Shown: piece by piece, positions 31,715 to 50,732 of the stretch
Numbering within the stretch: position 1 is the first letter of the stretch
Layout: every line of letters begins with the position of its first letter
Source: an uncultured Bacillaceae bacterium
GTDB lineage: Bacteria > Bacillota > Bacilli > Bacillales > Bacillaceae_L
NCBI GenBank assembly: GCA_947497585.1
Contig: CANMHG010000014.1
Location: 1-61,628 of the forward strand
Reading direction: 5' to 3'
DNA: 61,628 nucleotides
Notes under the pieces: model-generated
Databases searched by the model: none
Seen by the model: the letters and a program-made list of their open reading frames with translations, nothing else
Told to the model about the DNA's origin: nothing
Position numbers and translations under genes: made by a program

Positions 31715-33793
31715 ATGGCAAGAGAGTTCTCCTTAGACAAAACTCGTAATATTGGTATCATGGCACATATTGATGCTGGTAAAACTACGACAACTGAGCG
31801 TGTACTTTACTACACAGGTCGTATCCACAAAATTGGTGAAACTCATGAAGGAGCTTCACAAATGGACTGGATGGAGCAGGAGCAAGAGCGTGGAATCACA
31901 ATCACTTCTGCTGCAACAACTGCTTCGTGGAAAGGTCACCGCGTAAATATCATCGATACACCAGGTCACGTAGACTTCACAGTTGAAGTTGAACGTTCAC
32001 TTCGTGTACTTGATGGAGCTGTAGCTGTTCTTGATGCACAATCAGGAGTTGAGCCTCAAACTGAAACAGTTTGGCGCCAAGCAACAACTTATGGTGTTCC
32101 TCGTGTTGTATTCGTAAACAAAATGGACAAAATCGGTGCAGACTTCTTATACTCTGTAGGGACTATCCATGATCGTTTACAAGCAAATGCACACCCAATT
32201 CAATTACCAATCGGTGCTGAAGATCAATTCGAAGGAATTATCGACCTTATCGAAATGAAAGCTACTTTCTACGGTAATGACTTAGGAACAGATATTGTTG
32301 ACAAAGAAATTCCTGAAGAGTACAAAGAGCAAGCTGAAGAGTACCGTGCTAAATTAGTAGAAGCGGTTGCTGAGCTTGATGAAGAATTAATGATGAAGTA
32401 CCTAGAAGGTGAAGAATTAACAAACGAAGAAATTAAAGCTGCTATCCGTAAAGGTACAGTTAACGTTGAATTCTATCCTGTAATCTGTGGTTCTGCATTC
32501 AAAAACAAAGGTGTTCAAAAAATGCTAGATGCAGTTCTTGATTACCTTCCAGCTCCAGTTGATGTACCAGCGATTAAAGGTATTTTACCTGATTCTGAAG
32601 AAGAAATAACTCGTGAATCAAGTGATGAAGGTCCATTCGCAGCACTTGCATTTAAAGTTATGACTGACCCATATGTAGGTAAATTAACTTTCTTCCGTGT
32701 ATATTCAGGTACACTAGAGTCTGGTTCATATATCCAAAACTCAACTAAAGGTAAGCGTGAGCGTGTAGGTCGTATCCTTCAAATGCATGCTAACTCTCGT
32801 GAAGAGATCTCTAAGGTATATGCTGGAGATATCGCAGCGGCAGTTGGATTAAAAGATACTACTACCGGTGACACTTTATGTGATGATAAGAATCCAGTTA
32901 TTCTTGAATCAATGAATTTCCCTGAGCCGGTAATTCAGTTATCAGTTGAGCCTAAATCAAAAGCTGACCAAGATAAAATGGGTACAGCGTTACAAAAATT
33001 ATCTGAAGAAGATCCAACATTCCGTGCGCACACTGACCCTGAAACGGGACAAACGATCATCGCTGGTATGGGTGAGTTACACTTAGACATCATCGTTGAC
33101 CGTATGAGACGTGAATTTAAAGTTGAAGCTAATGTAGGTGCTCCACAGGTAGCGTACCGTGAAACATTCCGTGGATCTGCAAGAGTTGAAGGTAAATTCG
33201 CTCGTCAATCAGGTGGACGTGGACAATTCGGTCACGTTTGGATTGAATTCGAACCTAACGAAGAAGGAAAAGGTTTCGAATTTGAAAATAAAATTGTCGG
33301 TGGGGTAGTTCCACGTGAATACGTACCTGCTGTACAAGCTGGACTTGAAGATTCAATGAAAAACGGTGTTTTAGCTGGATATCAATTAATTGATGTTAAA
33401 GCTGCACTAGTTGATGGTTCATACCATGATGTTGACTCAAGTGAAATGGCGTTTAAAATTGCTGCATCAATGGCATTAAAGAACGCAGTTTCAAAATGTA
33501 ACCCTGTTATACTTGAACCTATGATGAGAGTTGAAGTTGTTATTCCTGATGAGTACATGGGAGACATCATGGGTGGTATTACTGCTCGTCGTGGACGTGT
33601 AGAAGGTATGGAAGCTCGTGGAAACGCACAAGTTGTACGTGCAATGGTTCCACTATCTGAAATGTTCGGATATGCTACTTCATTACGTTCTAACACTCAA
33701 GGTCGCGGAGTATTCACAATGCACTTTGATCACTACGAAGAAGTACCTAAGAGTATTGCAGAAGAAATCATCAAAAAAAATAAAGGTGAATAA
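31715..33793 (+). CDS. fusA: Elongation factor G
   Basis: A 692-residue translocase. G motifs are [16 protein letters not shown] and NKMDK. Domains II-V follow, including the VAYRETFRG and [14 protein letters not shown] segments. The start is ATG 31715 after GGAAGGAG; an in-frame ATG at 31694 overlaps the ribosome site. Target of fusidic acid. It is followed by the tuf leader. Confidence 0.97.
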   Translation: MAREFSLDKTRNIGIMAHIDAGKTTTTERVLYYTGRIHKIGETHEGASQMDWMEQEQERGITITSAATTASWKGHRVNIIDTPGHVDFTVEVERSLRVLDGAVAVLDAQSGVEPQTETVWRQATTYGVPRVVFVNKMDKIGADFLYSVGTIHDRLQANAHPIQLPIGAEDQFEGIIDLIEMKATFYGNDLGTDIVDKEIPEEYKEQAEEYRAKLVEAVAELDEELMMKYLEGEELTNEEIKAAIRKGTVNVEFYPVICGSAFKNKGVQKMLDAVLDYLPAPVDVPAIKGILPDSEEEITRESSDEGPFAALAFKVMTDPYVGKLTFFRVYSGTLESGSYIQNSTKGKRERVGRILQMHANSREEISKVYAGDIAAAVGLKDTTTGDTLCDDKNPVILESMNFPEPVIQLSVEPKSKADQDKMGTALQKLSEEDPTFRAHTDPETGQTIIAGMGELHLDIIVDRMRREFKVEANVGAPQVAYRETFRGSARVEGKFARQSGGRGQFGHVWIEFEPNEEGKGFEFENKIVGGVVPREYVPAVQAGLEDSMKNGVLAGYQLIDVKAALVDGSYHDVDSSEMAFKIAASMALKNAVSKCNPVILEPMMRVEVVIPDEYMGDIMGGITARRGRVEGMEARGNAQVVRAMVPLSEMFGYATSLRSNTQGRGVFTMHFDHYEEVPKSIAEEIIKKNKGE

Positions 33794-33822
33794 TTGATTT
33801 TCACCTATAGTTAAAGTATAAC
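33794..33822 (+). promoter_or_regulatory. Candidate tuf promoter
   Basis: TTGATT (33794) and TATAAC (33817) are spaced by 17 bases, starting directly after the fusA stop. The tuf leader then contains a hairpin (GAAAGTGGGAG / CTCACTTTC, about 33838-33866) with no T run. Confidence 0.5.
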
Positions 33823-33918
33823 TACTTATGTAGGCTTTGAAAGTGGGAGCTACATCTCACTTTCAGAGCATTCCATACTTAAAATAATTATCTCAAATAC
33901 TTAAGGAGGTTTTCCCTA

Positions 33919-35109
33919 ATGGGTAAAGAAAAATTTGATCGTTCCAAAGCACATGCTAACATTGGTACAATTGGACACGTTGACCATGGTAAAACTACAT
34001 TAACAGCTGCTATCACTTCAGTTCTAGCAAAAAGATCTGGTAAAGGTACAGCAATGGCTTATGACCAAATCGATGGTGCACCAGAAGAGCGTGAGCGTGG
34101 TATCACAATCTCAACTGCACACGTTGAGTACGAAACTGACAACCGTCACTATGCACACGTAGACTGCCCAGGACATGCTGACTATGTTAAAAACATGATC
34201 ACTGGTGCTGCACAAATGGACGGCGGGATCTTAGTAGTATCTGCTGCTGATGGCCCAATGCCACAAACTCGTGAGCACATTCTATTATCTCGTCAGGTAG
34301 GTGTACCTCACCTTGTTGTATTCTTAAACAAATGTGACATGGTTGATGACGAAGAATTATTAGAATTAGTTGAAATGGAAGTTCGTGACTTACTTTCTGA
34401 GTACGATTTCCCTGGAGACGATGTTCCAGTAATCAAAGGTTCTGCTCTTAAAGCTCTTGAAGGAGAAACTGAGTGGGAAGATAAAATTATCGAATTAATG
34501 GCTGCTGTTGATGAGTACATCCCAACTCCAGCTCGTGACACTGAAAAACCTTTCATGATGCCAATTGAGGACGTATTCTCAATCACTGGTCGTGGAACTG
34601 TTGCTACAGGTCGTGTTGAGCGTGGTCAAGTTAAAGTTGGTGAAGTAGTAGAAATCATCGGTTTAACTGAAGAGCCAAAATCAACTACTGTAACTGGTGT
34701 TGAAATGTTCCGTAAGCTTCTTGACTTTGCTGAAGCTGGAGACAACATCGGAGCTCTACTTCGTGGGGTTTCACGTGATGACATCCAACGTGGTCAAGTA
34801 CTTGCTAAACCAGGTACTATCAAACCACACACTAAGTTCAAAGCAGAAGTTTATGTATTATCTAAAGAAGAGGGTGGACGTCACACTCCATTCTTCACAA
34901 ACTACCGTCCTCAGTTCTACTTCCGTACAACTGACGTAACTGGTATTTGTAACCTTCCTGAAGGCGTAGAAATGGTTATGCCTGGTGACAACATCGAAAT
35001 GACTGTTGAGCTAATCGCATCAGTTGCGATCGAAGAAGGAACTAAATTCTCTATCCGTGAGGGTGGACGTACTGTTGGAGCTGGCGTTGTAGCTTCAATC
35101 CAAGAGTAA
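33919..35109 (+). CDS. tuf: Elongation factor Tu
   Basis: A 396-residue GTPase that carries aminoacyl-tRNA. Motifs are [17 protein letters not shown] and NKCD. Domains 2 and 3 are complete, with [13 protein letters not shown] and GGRHTPF. The start follows TTAAGGAGG. It is the last gene of the str unit, closed by a UUCG-loop terminator. Confidence 0.98.
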   Translation: MGKEKFDRSKAHANIGTIGHVDHGKTTLTAAITSVLAKRSGKGTAMAYDQIDGAPEERERGITISTAHVEYETDNRHYAHVDCPGHADYVKNMITGAAQMDGGILVVSAADGPMPQTREHILLSRQVGVPHLVVFLNKCDMVDDEELLELVEMEVRDLLSEYDFPGDDVPVIKGSALKALEGETEWEDKIIELMAAVDEYIPTPARDTEKPFMMPIEDVFSITGRGTVATGRVERGQVKVGEVVEIIGLTEEPKSTTVTGVEMFRKLLDFAEAGDNIGALLRGVSRDDIQRGQVLAKPGTIKPHTKFKAEVYVLSKEEGGRHTPFFTNYRPQFYFRTTDVTGICNLPEGVEMVMPGDNIEMTVELIASVAIEEGTKFSIREGGRTVGAGVVASIQE

Positions 35110-35124
35110 TTCTTATAACATTAT

Positions 35125-35156
35125 AAACAGGAGGCCTTCGGGTTTCCTGTTTTTTT
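35125..35156 (+). terminator. Terminator after tuf
   Basis: A 12-bp stem with two G-T pairs, capped by the stable TTCG tetraloop and followed by T7. This is a textbook intrinsic terminator. Confidence 0.93.
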
Positions 35157-35520
35157 GTATTTAGGAAGGAGTGTATTAGTTTTTAAGGGGAGATCAAGGT
35201 ATATATATAGAAGAAAGCTGATTATAATATGAAAGAATTTATCAGCTTATAAAGTGAGCCATATTAAAAAACATAGAACGATATAACAATTTGCTAGCCT
35301 TTTAATAAAAATAAGCCCCATATCGAAAATTCAAAAACATATTAATAATCCAAATACAAGGAGATCAATTACTCATAGACCAGAATAAACAGCCTTTTCT
35401 CTTTAATAAACTCAAATTACTGAATCTATTTGTATCCCCAAAACTTAAATGCAGACAAGTGTAAATTAAAAACTAAAATCACTTTCTTCCATTATATAAC
35501 TCCAACTATTAACACTAGAA
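35157..35520. other. Gene-less AT-rich stretch between tuf and rpsJ
   Basis: About 360 bases with no convincing ORF on either strand. One inverted pair is visible (AAGCTGAT 35215-35222 with ATCAGCTT 35241-35248). B. subtilis has the gene ybaC at this place; here no trace of a hydrolase can be read. Confidence 0.6.
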
Positions 35521-35523
35521 AAC

Positions 35524-35552
35524 TTGAAAACAGCTTAATAGGTATGTATAAT
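35524..35552 (+). promoter_or_regulatory. Upstream promoter of the S10 cluster
   Basis: TTGAAA (35524) and TATAAT (35547) are spaced by 17 bases. It is the first of two good SigA matches before rpsJ. Confidence 0.7.
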
Positions 35553-35592
35553 GAAAAAAGTGCGTAAGAGATGCATAAAAATATATTTTATG

Positions 35593-35622
35593 TTGCATTT
35601 ACCTATTATATTATTATATAAT
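35593..35622 (+). promoter_or_regulatory. Downstream promoter of the S10 cluster
   Basis: TTGCAT (35593) and TATAAT (35617) are spaced by 18 bases. The S10-spc-alpha cluster of B. subtilis is likewise reported to use promoters just before rpsJ. Confidence 0.62.
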
Positions 35623-35639
35623 AGTGAATGTTGGTCTTT

Positions 35640-36064
<425 letters not shown>

Positions 36065-36096
36065 AATACATGTTGAAAATATAGGAGGTGTAACTA

Positions 36097-36726
36097 ATGA
36101 CCAAAGGAATCTTAGGTAGAAAAATCGGTATGACTCAAGTATTCGTTGAAAACGGTGAACTTGTTCCTGTAACTGTTATCGAAGCTACTCCAAACGTTGT
36201 TCTTCAGACAAAATCTGTTGAAAGCGATGGTTACGAAGCTATTCAATTAGGTTTCGAAGATAAGAGAGAAAAGCTTTCTAACAAACCTGAAAAAGGTCAT
36301 GTTGCAAAAGCGAATACAGCACCTAAGCGCTTCTTACGCGAAATTCGCGGAATTGAGGTTGCTGGTTACGAAGTAGGTCAGGAAGTTAACGTTAATATCT
36401 TCGCTGAGGGAGATATGGTAGATGTAACAGGAATTTCAAAAGGTAAAGGTTTCCAAGGTTCAATCAAGCGCCATGGACAATCACGCGGACCAATGTCTCA
36501 CGGTTCACGTTACCACCGTCGCCCAGGGTCAATGGGACCTGTTGCTCCAAACCGCGTATTCAAAAACAAATTATTACCTGGTCGCATGGGTGGAGAGCGC
36601 GTAACAGTTCAAAACTTACAAATTGTTAAGGTTGATACTGAGCGTAACTTACTTCTTGTTAAAGGTAACGTTCCTGGACCAAGAAAAGCTCTAATCACTG
36701 TTATAAGTGCGGTTAAATCGAAATAA
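36097..36726 (+). CDS. rplC: 50S ribosomal protein L3
   Basis: A 209-residue early-assembly protein. The N-terminal [13 protein letters not shown] and the extended loop [17 protein letters not shown], which approaches the peptidyl-transferase centre, are intact. The start has ATAGGAGGTG. Confidence 0.97.
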   Translation: MTKGILGRKIGMTQVFVENGELVPVTVIEATPNVVLQTKSVESDGYEAIQLGFEDKREKLSNKPEKGHVAKANTAPKRFLREIRGIEVAGYEVGQEVNVNIFAEGDMVDVTGISKGKGFQGSIKRHGQSRGPMSHGSRYHRRPGSMGPVAPNRVFKNKLLPGRMGGERVTVQNLQIVKVDTERNLLLVKGNVPGPRKALITVISAVKSK

Positions 36727-36752
36727 TCTCTTTAAGAAAGGAGGAAATGCAA

Positions 36753-37376
36753 ATGCCAAAAGTTGCATTGTATAGCCAAACTGGTTCAACTTTAGGAGAA
36801 ATCGAATTAAATGATTCGGTATTCGGAATTGAACCTAATAATCATGTGTTATTTGAAGCAGTTATTATGCAAAGAGCTTCCTTACGTCAAGGAACTCACA
36901 AAACAAAAATTCGTTCAGAAGTACGTGGCGGAGGACGCAAGCCTTGGAAACAAAAAGGTACTGGTCGCGCTCGTCAAGGATCTATTCGTTCACCACAATG
37001 GCGTGGAGGCGGAATCGTATTCGGTCCTACACCAAGAAGCTATAGCTTCAAATTACCTAAAAAAGTACGTCGTTTAGCTGTTAGATCAGCATTATCGTCA
37101 AAAGTATTAGAGAACAACTTACTAGTGCTAGATAACCTTACTTTAGAAGCACCAAAGACTAAAGAAATGTCTGCAATTCTAAAAGGATTATCAGTAGAAC
37201 GTAAGGCGTTAATCGTAACAGGTGATGTAAATGAGTCTGTTGCATTATCAGCACGTAACATTCCTGGGGTAACTGTTGTTACTGCTAACGGAATCAATGT
37301 TCTTGATGTTCTTAACCACGATAAGCTTATCATGACTAAAGCTGCGGTGGAAAAAGTAGAGGAGGTGCTTGCATAA
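36753..37376 (+). CDS. rplD: 50S ribosomal protein L4
   Basis: A 207-residue protein lining the exit tunnel. The tunnel loop [20 protein letters not shown] is unaltered, so no macrolide-resistance change shows. ATG 36753 is used behind AAAGGAGG; the ATG at 36747 lies in that ribosome site. The stop overlaps the rplW start by one base (TAATG). Confidence 0.97.
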   Translation: MPKVALYSQTGSTLGEIELNDSVFGIEPNNHVLFEAVIMQRASLRQGTHKTKIRSEVRGGGRKPWKQKGTGRARQGSIRSPQWRGGGIVFGPTPRSYSFKLPKKVRRLAVRSALSSKVLENNLLVLDNLTLEAPKTKEMSAILKGLSVERKALIVTGDVNESVALSARNIPGVTVVTANGINVLDVLNHDKLIMTKAAVEKVEEVLA

Positions 37377-37663
37377 TGAGAGATCCTCGTGATATTATTA
37401 AGCGCCCCGTTATTACTGAACGTTCAACTGACTTAATGTCTGAAAAGAAATATACATTTGAAGTTGATGTTAAAGCTAACAAAACTGAAGTTAAAGATGC
37501 GATCGAGCAAATCTTCGGTGTTGATGTAGAAAAAGTTAACATCATGAACTACAAAGGTAAATTCAAACGTATGGGACGTCACAGTGGTTACACTATTCGT
37601 CGTAGAAAAGCAATCGTAAAATTAACAGCTGATAGCAAAGAAATCGAATTCTTTGAAGTATAA
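37376..37663 (+). CDS. rplW: 50S ribosomal protein L23
   Basis: A 95-residue protein at the tunnel exit, a docking site for trigger factor and [18 protein letters not shown] and [17 protein letters not shown] are typical. It overlaps the rplD stop, so the two are translationally coupled. Confidence 0.96.
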   Translation: MRDPRDIIKRPVITERSTDLMSEKKYTFEVDVKANKTEVKDAIEQIFGVDVEKVNIMNYKGKFKRMGRHSGYTIRRRKAIVKLTADSKEIEFFEV

Positions 37664-37675
37664 GTCTATTAGTGA

Positions 37676-38521
<846 letters not shown>

Positions 38522-38578
38522 CGGGGTTGAGCTACGGTTCACAGGAACCGTAGGGCAATCACGAAGGGAGGTTCACAT

Positions 38579-38857
38579 ATGGGTCGCAGCTTAAAAAAAG
38601 GACCTTTTGTTGATGATCATTTAATGGTTAAAGTAGAGAAAATGAATGAAGCAGAAAAGAAACAAGTGATTAAAACTTGGTCTCGTCGTTCAACAATTTT
38701 CCCTCAATTTATTGGTCACACAATTGCTGTTTATGATGGTCGTAAGCATGTACCAGTATATGTTACGGAAGATATGGTTGGTCACAAACTAGGTGAATTC
38801 GCACCTACCCGTACGTATAAAGGCCACGCAAATGACGATAAGAAAACAAGACGCTAA
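38579..38857 (+). CDS. rpsS: 30S ribosomal protein S19
   Basis: A 92-residue head protein that forms a complex with S13. [14 protein letters not shown] and [19 protein letters not shown] are typical. The 57-base gap after rplB holds a short inverted repeat (CTACGGTTC / GAACCGTAG), perhaps a processing site. Confidence 0.97.
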   Translation: MGRSLKKGPFVDDHLMVKVEKMNEAEKKQVIKTWSRRSTIFPQFIGHTIAVYDGRKHVPVYVTEDMVGHKLGEFAPTRTYKGHANDDKKTRR

Positions 38858-38860
38858 TGA

Positions 38861-39217
<357 letters not shown>

Positions 39218-39220
39218 TCA

Positions 39221-40510
<1,290 letters not shown>

Positions 40511-40531
40511 CCAGAGAGGAGGGTTTGCTAA

Positions 40532-40795
<264 letters not shown>

Positions 40796-40810
40796 TATAT
40801 GTTCGGATAA

Positions 40811-41206
<396 letters not shown>

Positions 41207-41245
41207 ATCAATTAAAGAAATGCCTTTTAAGGAGGTGCGAGTTAG

Positions 41246-41557
41246 ATGCATGTAAAAAAAGGTGATAAAGTTCAAGTTATCTCTGGAAAAGATAAAGGTA
41301 AACAAGGTGTAATCCTTGAGGCTTACCCAAAGAAAGACCGTGTACTTGTTGAAGGTGTGAACATTGTTAAAAAACACTCAAAACCATCACAAGCAAACCC
41401 ACAAGGTGGAATCATTACTAAAGAAGCACCTATCCATGTATCAAATGTAATGCCATTAGATCCTAAATCAGGTACTCCTACAAGAGTTGGATTTAAAGTA
41501 GAAGATGGCAAAAAGGTACGTGTTGCAAAAAAATCTGGTGAATTATTAGATAAATAG
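41246..41557 (+). CDS. rplX: 50S ribosomal protein L24
   Basis: A 103-residue KOW-domain assembly protein at the tunnel exit. [21 protein letters not shown] holds the KOW motif. The start follows AAGGAGGTG. Confidence 0.96.
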   Translation: MHVKKGDKVQVISGKDKGKQGVILEAYPKKDRVLVEGVNIVKKHSKPSQANPQGGIITKEAPIHVSNVMPLDPKSGTPTRVGFKVEDGKKVRVAKKSGELLDK

Positions 41558-41578
41558 TAGAAGAAAGGAGGTACTGAA

Positions 41579-42317
<739 letters not shown>

Positions 42318-42327
42318 AACCCGATAA

Positions 42328-42747
<420 letters not shown>

Positions 42748-42777
42748 TAAGTTTTTAAATGAATGGAGGTGTAATAG

Positions 42778-43314
42778 ATGTCACGTGTTGGTAAAAAACT
42801 TTTAGAAATCCCAACTGGTGTTACTGTTACAATGAATGATAACACTGTTACTGTGAAAGGTCCGAAAGGCGAACTTACTCGTACTTTCCACCCTGATATG
42901 ACTATTAATGTGGAAGATAACGTTCTTAGCGTTACTCGTCCTACTGATAATAAAGAGCATCGTGCACTTCATGGTACAACTCGTAGTATTCTAGGAAACA
43001 TGGTTGAAGGTGTAGCAAAAGGTTATGAAAGAGGTCTTGAATTAGTGGGTGTCGGTTACCGTGCTTCTAAATCAGGAAACAAACTAGTTCTTAACGTTGG
43101 TTACTCTCATCCTGTTGAAATTACTCCTGAAGCTGGAGTTGAAGTAGATGTGCCAGCTAACACTAAGATCATCGTTAAAGGTATCGATAAAGAACGTGTT
43201 GGTGCACTTGCTGCTAATATTCGTGATGTAAGACCACCTGAGCCTTATAAAGGAAAAGGTATCCGTTACGAAGGTGAAAAAGTTCGTCGTAAAGAAGGTA
43301 AAACTGCTAAGTAA
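42778..43314 (+). CDS. rplF: 50S ribosomal protein L6
   Basis: A 178-residue protein with two similar domains near the factor-binding centre. [15 protein letters not shown] and the C-terminal [16 protein letters not shown] are typical. Confidence 0.97.
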   Translation: MSRVGKKLLEIPTGVTVTMNDNTVTVKGPKGELTRTFHPDMTINVEDNVLSVTRPTDNKEHRALHGTTRSILGNMVEGVAKGYERGLELVGVGYRASKSGNKLVLNVGYSHPVEITPEAGVEVDVPANTKIIVKGIDKERVGALAANIRDVRPPEPYKGKGIRYEGEKVRRKEGKTAK

Positions 43315-43346
43315 TACCGCTTAGAAAAAAGAAAGGAGTGACGTAG

Positions 43347-43709
43347 ATGATTACGAAACCTGATAAAAATGCAGTTCGTAAGAAAAGACATGCACGTGTT
43401 CGTTCAAAATTATCAGGAACTGCTACACGCCCTCGTTTAAATGTGTACCGTTCAAATCAACACATTTATGCTCAAGTAATCGATGATTTAAATTCAGTAA
43501 CGATTGCTAGTGCTTCGACTTTAGATAAAGAACTTAGCTTAGAATCTTCGGCAAACATGGATTCTGCAGTTAAAGTTGGTGAGCTAGTTGCTAAGCGTGC
43601 TCAAGAAAAAGGTGTTAAAACGGTAGTATTCGACCGTGGAGGATACCTATATCATGGACGTATTAAAGCTTTAGCTGACGCTGCTCGTGAAGCTGGTCTA
43701 GAATTTTAA
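43347..43709 (+). CDS. rplR: 50S ribosomal protein L18
   Basis: A 120-residue protein binding 5S rRNA. The basic N-tail [16 protein letters not shown] precedes the [16 protein letters not shown] fold; [18 protein letters not shown] follows. Confidence 0.97.
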   Translation: MITKPDKNAVRKKRHARVRSKLSGTATRPRLNVYRSNQHIYAQVIDDLNSVTIASASTLDKELSLESSANMDSAVKVGELVAKRAQEKGVKTVVFDRGGYLYHGRIKALADAAREAGLEF

Positions 43710-44231
<522 letters not shown>

Positions 44232-44244
44232 GGAGGGAAATAAA

Positions 44245-44427
44245 ATGGCAAACAAATTAGCAATTACCCTCACTCGTAGTGTAATAGGTCGTCCTGAAGA
44301 TCAACGTGTAACTGTTCGCACACTTGGCTTGAAAAAGATGCATCAAACTGTAGTGCACGAGGACAATGCTGCGATTCGCGGTATGATTAATAAAGTTTCT
44401 CATTTAGTTACAGTTACAGAACAATAA
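44245..44427 (+). CDS. rpmD: 50S ribosomal protein L30
   Basis: A 60-residue protein with [21 protein letters not shown] and the usual final VSHLVTV segment. Start with AAGGAGGG; 13 bases after rpsE. Confidence 0.95.
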   Translation: MANKLAITLTRSVIGRPEDQRVTVRTLGLKKMHQTVVHEDNAAIRGMINKVSHLVTVTEQ

Positions 44428-44457
44428 TCGAATCTTTATCAATAAGGAGGTGCCCAA

Positions 44458-44898
44458 ATGAAACTTCATGAATTAAAACCAGCAGAAGGTTCACGTAAAA
44501 CTCGTAATCGAGTTGGTCGTGGTATAGGTTCTGGTAACGGAAAAACAGCTGGTAAAGGTCATAAAGGTCAAAACGCTCGTTCTGGCGGTGGTGTTCGTCC
44601 AGGATTTGAGGGTGGTCAAACACCTTTATTCCAACGTCTTCCGAAGCGTGGTTTCACTAACATTAGTCGTAAAGACTTTGCTATTGTAAACCTTGACACA
44701 TTAAACCGTTTTGAAGATGGCACTGAAGTTACACCTGAACTTTTATTAGAGACTGGTGTAATCAGTAAGCTAAACGCAGGCGTTAAGGTTCTTGCTAAAG
44801 GTGCTGTTGAAAAGAAACTTACAGTGAGAGCTCATAAATTCTCAACTGCCGCTAAAGAAGCGATCGAAGCTGCAGGCGGTAAGGCTGAGGTGATCTAA
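44458..44898 (+). CDS. rplO: 50S ribosomal protein L15
   Basis: A 146-residue protein with an extended glycine- and arginine-rich N-tail ([19 protein letters not shown]) that runs into 23S rRNA. Its last base overlaps the secY start (TAATG), coupling the two. Confidence 0.97.
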   Translation: MKLHELKPAEGSRKTRNRVGRGIGSGNGKTAGKGHKGQNARSGGGVRPGFEGGQTPLFQRLPKRGFTNISRKDFAIVNLDTLNRFEDGTEVTPELLLETGVISKLNAGVKVLAKGAVEKKLTVRAHKFSTAAKEAIEAAGGKAEVI

Positions 44899-46190
44899 TG
44901 TTTCAGACAATCTCCAATTTTATGCGCGTAAGTGATATCAGAAATAAGATCATTTTCACTCTTTTAATGTTAGTTATATTTCGAATTGGTACATTTATAC
45001 CAGTTCCTAGTGTAAATCCAGAAGTCCTAAAAGCTAGTGATGAATTAAATGTGTTTGGTATCTTAAATACGTTTGGTGGGGGAGCACTTTATAACTTCTC
45101 TATCCTAGCAATGGGGATTATGCCATACATTACAGCATCCATTATCGTGCAATTATTACAAATGGATGTTGTACCAAAGTTCACTGAGTGGTCAAAGCAA
45201 GGTGAAGTTGGTCGACGTAAGTTGGCTCAGTTTACACGTTACGGTACAATCGTGCTAGGTTTCATCCAAGCACTTGGTATGTCTTATGGATTCAACAATA
45301 TGGCTGGCGGTCAATTGATCGAAAATCCAGGAGTAGGGACTTACCTGTTAATCGCTACAGTTTTAACTGGTGGAACTGCATTTTTAATGTGGTTAGGTGA
45401 ACAGATTACTGCTAAAGGAGTAGGTAATGGTATTTCAATCATTATCTTTGCAGGGATCGTAGCTGCAATTCCTACAACAGTAAATCAAATCTATGCACAG
45501 CAGTTTGGCGATGCAGGAGATGCTTTATTCTTACGTATTGTTACTGTTGTTTTACTTTTGTTAGCTGTTATTGCAATCGTTGTTGGTGTAATCTTCATTC
45601 AACAAGCATTACGTAAAATTCCGATTCAATATGCAAAGCGTTTAGTAGCGAATAGCCCAGTAGGTGGTCATTCTACTCACTTACCGCTTAAAGTAAATGC
45701 TGCAGGAGTAATTCCAGTAATCTTTGCTATTTCATTTATCATTACTCCACCAACTATCGCATCGTTCTTTGGTCAAAATGATGTAACATTATGGATTCAA
45801 AGAACATTCGATTATTCACAACCGGTTGGAATGATTTTATATGTTGCACTAATTATTGCTTTCACTTATTTCTATACATTCGTTCAGGTAAATCCAGAAC
45901 AAATGGCAGAGAATTTAAAGAAGCAAGGTGGATATATTCCCGGCATCCGTCCAGGAAAGAATACACAGGAATATGTAACTCGTATTCTATATAGACTTAC
46001 ATTTGTTGGTGCGATCTTCTTATCAGTAATTTCAGTCCTTCCTGTATTCTTTATAAACTTTGCTGGCCTACCACCTTCAGCACAAATTGGTGGAACAAGT
46101 TTGCTAATCGTTGTTGGTGTTGCACTTGAAACAATGAAACAGCTTGAAAGTCAGCTTGTTAAGCGCCACTACAAAGGCTTTATTAAATAA
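44898..46190 (+). CDS. secY: SecY, protein-translocation channel
   Basis: A 430-residue membrane protein with ten predicted spans. Characteristic are the periplasmic plug region LNTFGGGALYNFSILAMGIMPY, SIIVQLLQMDVVP, and cytoplasmic loops with KRLVANSPVGGHS and GGYIPGIRPGK. It forms the channel with SecE (18370). A 7-bp hairpin without a T run (CTGGGAA / TTCCCAG, 46198-46216) lies between it and adk and may mark mRNA processing. Confidence 0.97.
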   Translation: MFQTISNFMRVSDIRNKIIFTLLMLVIFRIGTFIPVPSVNPEVLKASDELNVFGILNTFGGGALYNFSILAMGIMPYITASIIVQLLQMDVVPKFTEWSKQGEVGRRKLAQFTRYGTIVLGFIQALGMSYGFNNMAGGQLIENPGVGTYLLIATVLTGGTAFLMWLGEQITAKGVGNGISIIIFAGIVAAIPTTVNQIYAQQFGDAGDALFLRIVTVVLLLLAVIAIVVGVIFIQQALRKIPIQYAKRLVANSPVGGHSTHLPLKVNAAGVIPVIFAISFIITPPTIASFFGQNDVTLWIQRTFDYSQPVGMILYVALIIAFTYFYTFVQVNPEQMAENLKKQGGYIPGIRPGKNTQEYVTRILYRLTFVGAIFLSVISVLPVFFINFAGLPPSAQIGGTSLLIVVGVALETMKQLESQLVKRHYKGFIK

Positions 46191-46237
46191 TATGGTACTG
46201 GGAATTTATTTCCCAGAACCTGAATATAAGAGACTGA

Positions 46238-47646
<1,409 letters not shown>

Positions 47647-47663
47647 GTGAAGGTGATTATGGT

Positions 47664-47984
47664 TTGCGCGAATCTGATTCGAGTCCACTCATAGGTCAGT
47701 TTGTAATGATTACAGAGGGCAGAGATGCCGGTCAGTATGCAGTGATCATACAAATTCTCGATGAACGCTTCGTATTACTTGCAGATGGGGATAAGCGGAA
47801 GTTCAATAAGCCTAAAAAGAAAAACATTAATCATCTTGAATTTTTCAATTGCGTATCTCCGGAAGTTCAGAGCAGTATTAATGAAACGAGTCGTGTGACA
47901 AATGGTAAACTTAAGTATGCATTACAAAAGTTTATTAATGATCACGTTACTGATTTGAAGAAGGGAGAACAATTCGATGGCTAA
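47664..47984 (+). CDS. KOW-domain RNA-binding protein (L14e/YbzG-like)
   Basis: A 106-residue protein. Its N-terminal half, [37 protein letters not shown] with KPKKKN, is a KOW-type RNA-binding barrel like those of L14e and L6e. The second half is lysine-rich and probably helical. The only sensible start is TTG 47664, 6-7 bases after AAGGTGAT. It overlaps infA by 8 bases. A gene of this type sits here in bacilli, and its function is not known to me. Confidence 0.8.
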   Translation: MRESDSSPLIGQFVMITEGRDAGQYAVIIQILDERFVLLADGDKRKFNKPKKKNINHLEFFNCVSPEVQSSINETSRVTNGKLKYALQKFINDHVTDLKKGEQFDG

Positions 47985-48195
47985 AGACGATGTAATTGAA
48001 GTGGAAGGTACTGTTGCTGAGACATTACCTAACGCAATGTTTAAGGTTGAATTAGAGAATGGTCATACTGTATTAGCTCATGTCTCTGGTAAGATCCGCA
48101 TGCACTTTATTCGCATTTTACCTGGAGATAAAGTTACTGTAGAATTATCACCATATGACTTAACACGCGGTAGAATTACCTACCGATTCAAATAA
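47977..48195 (+). CDS. infA: Translation initiation factor IF-1
   Basis: A 72-residue OB-fold protein that blocks the A site during initiation. [25 protein letters not shown] and [21 protein letters not shown] are typical. The ribosome site AAGGGAG lies inside the previous gene. Confidence 0.97.
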   Translation: MAKDDVIEVEGTVAETLPNAMFKVELENGHTVLAHVSGKIRMHFIRILPGDKVTVELSPYDLTRGRITYRFK

Positions 48196-48224
48196 ATGCA
48201 CTCCGTACTATCAAGGAGGTTTGA

Positions 48225-48341
<117 letters not shown>

Positions 48342-48364
48342 TATACAAGGAGGTGTGTGTATAA

Positions 48365-48730
48365 ATGGCACGTATTGCTGGTGTTGATATTCCACGTGAA
48401 AAACGTATTGTAATATCATTAACATATATTTTCGGTATCGGAAAAACTACAGCACAGAAAGTTCTTGCTGAAGCTGGCGTATCACCGGATACACGCGTTC
48501 GTGATCTTACAGAAGATGAATTAGGAAAAATTCGTGAAGTTATTGACCGTCTAAAGGTTGAAGGTGACCTTCGTCGTGAAATCTCACTAAATGTTAAACG
48601 TCTTATCGAAATTGGTGCTTACCGTGGTCTTCGTCATCGTCGCGGATTACCAGTTCGTGGTCAAAATACGAAAAACAATGCTCGTACACGTAAAGGTCCA
48701 CGCCGTACTGTAGCGAACAAGAAAAAATAG
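48365..48730 (+). CDS. rpsM: 30S ribosomal protein S13
   Basis: A 121-residue head protein contacting P-site tRNA and forming intersubunit bridges. [20 protein letters not shown] and the C-tail [24 protein letters not shown] are typical. Confidence 0.97.
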   Translation: MARIAGVDIPREKRIVISLTYIFGIGKTTAQKVLAEAGVSPDTRVRDLTEDELGKIREVIDRLKVEGDLRREISLNVKRLIEIGAYRGLRHRRGLPVRGQNTKNNARTRKGPRRTVANKKK

Positions 48731-48746
48731 TAAAGGAGGGAATTGA

Positions 48747-49139
<393 letters not shown>

Positions 49140-49155
49140 TTTTTCTGTATAGATT

Positions 49156-49184
49156 TTGTATCCATGTCAATAATGGGTTATGAT
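49156..49184 (+). promoter_or_regulatory. Candidate internal promoter and leader of rpoA
   Basis: TTGTAT (49156) and TATGAT (49179) are spaced by 17 bases. The following leader has a hairpin (CGGTTAGAT / ATCTAGCCG, about 49260-49293) before the rpoA ribosome site. Confidence 0.5.
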
Positions 49185-49323
49185 AAAGTAATTTATAAGT
49201 TCTTACAGAATTATTAACCAGTTGTTGTGCACATTCGGGAACTTACTTATAGGGAATTTCGGTTAGATCCATATATAGATACAATCTAGCCGGGGTTTCG
49301 ACGTTTTGAAGGAGGGTTTATAA

Positions 49324-50268
49324 ATGATCGAAATTGAAAAACCAAAAATCGAAACGGTTGAAATCAGCGAAGATACCAAGTTTGGTAAATTCGTGGTCGA
49401 GCCACTCGAGCGTGGATATGGTACAACTTTGGGTAACTCCTTGCGTCGTATCCTATTGTCTTCTCTCCCTGGTGCCGCTGTAACATCTATACAAATAGAT
49501 GGTGTACTGCATGAGTTCTCAACAATTGAAGGCGTCGTCGAAGATGTAACATCTATTATTTTAAATGTGAAAAAGCTAGCACTTAAAATCTACTCTGATG
49601 AAGAGAAGACGCTCGAAATTGATGTACAGGGTGAAGGAGCAGTAACGGCAGCAGATATTACTCACGATAGTGATGTAGAGATTCTTAATCCGGACCTTCA
49701 CATTGCTAGATTAGCAAAAGATGCACATTTTCGCGTGAGATTATCAGCAAGAAGAGGGCGTGGGTATAGCCCAGCCGATGCAAATAAACGTGAAGATCAA
49801 CCAATAGGTGTTATTCCTATTGACTCAATCTTTACACCGGTATCTCGTGTTACTTATCAAGTTGAAAACACTCGTGTGGGTCAAGTTTCAAACTTCGATA
49901 AGCTTACAATTGACGTTTGGACTGACGGAAGTACTGGTCCAAAAGAAGCAATTGCACTTGGTTCCAAAATCTTAACTGAGCATTTAAATATCTTTGTTGG
50001 ACTTACTGATGAAGCGCAAAACGCTGAAATTATGGTAGAGAAAGAAGAAGACCAAAAAGAAAAGGTTCTAGAGATGACTATTGAAGAACTAGATCTTTCT
50101 GTTCGTTCTTACAACTGCTTGAAGCGTGCTGGCATCAATACCGTACAAGAACTTGCTCATAAAACAGAAGAAGATATGATGAAGGTTCGTAACCTTGGTC
50201 GTAAATCACTAGAAGAAGTTAAGGCTAAGCTTGAAGATTTAGGTTTAGGCTTACGTAAAGATGACTAG
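49324..50268 (+). CDS. rpoA: RNA polymerase alpha subunit
   Basis: A 314-residue subunit. The N-terminal assembly domain contains [21 protein letters not shown]. The flexible linker is followed by the alpha-CTD, with [35 protein letters not shown], which binds UP elements and regulators. Length as usual for bacilli. Confidence 0.98.
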   Translation: MIEIEKPKIETVEISEDTKFGKFVVEPLERGYGTTLGNSLRRILLSSLPGAAVTSIQIDGVLHEFSTIEGVVEDVTSIILNVKKLALKIYSDEEKTLEIDVQGEGAVTAADITHDSDVEILNPDLHIARLAKDAHFRVRLSARRGRGYSPADANKREDQPIGVIPIDSIFTPVSRVTYQVENTRVGQVSNFDKLTIDVWTDGSTGPKEAIALGSKILTEHLNIFVGLTDEAQNAEIMVEKEEDQKEKVLEMTIEELDLSVRSYNCLKRAGINTVQELAHKTEEDMMKVRNLGRKSLEEVKAKLEDLGLGLRKDD

Positions 50269-50308
50269 TTTCGCGTCTCTCGCTGACTAGGCATTTTCTT
50301 GTGATTAG

Positions 50309-50710
<402 letters not shown>

Positions 50711-50732
50711 TTATATAAACAGATATTGTAAC

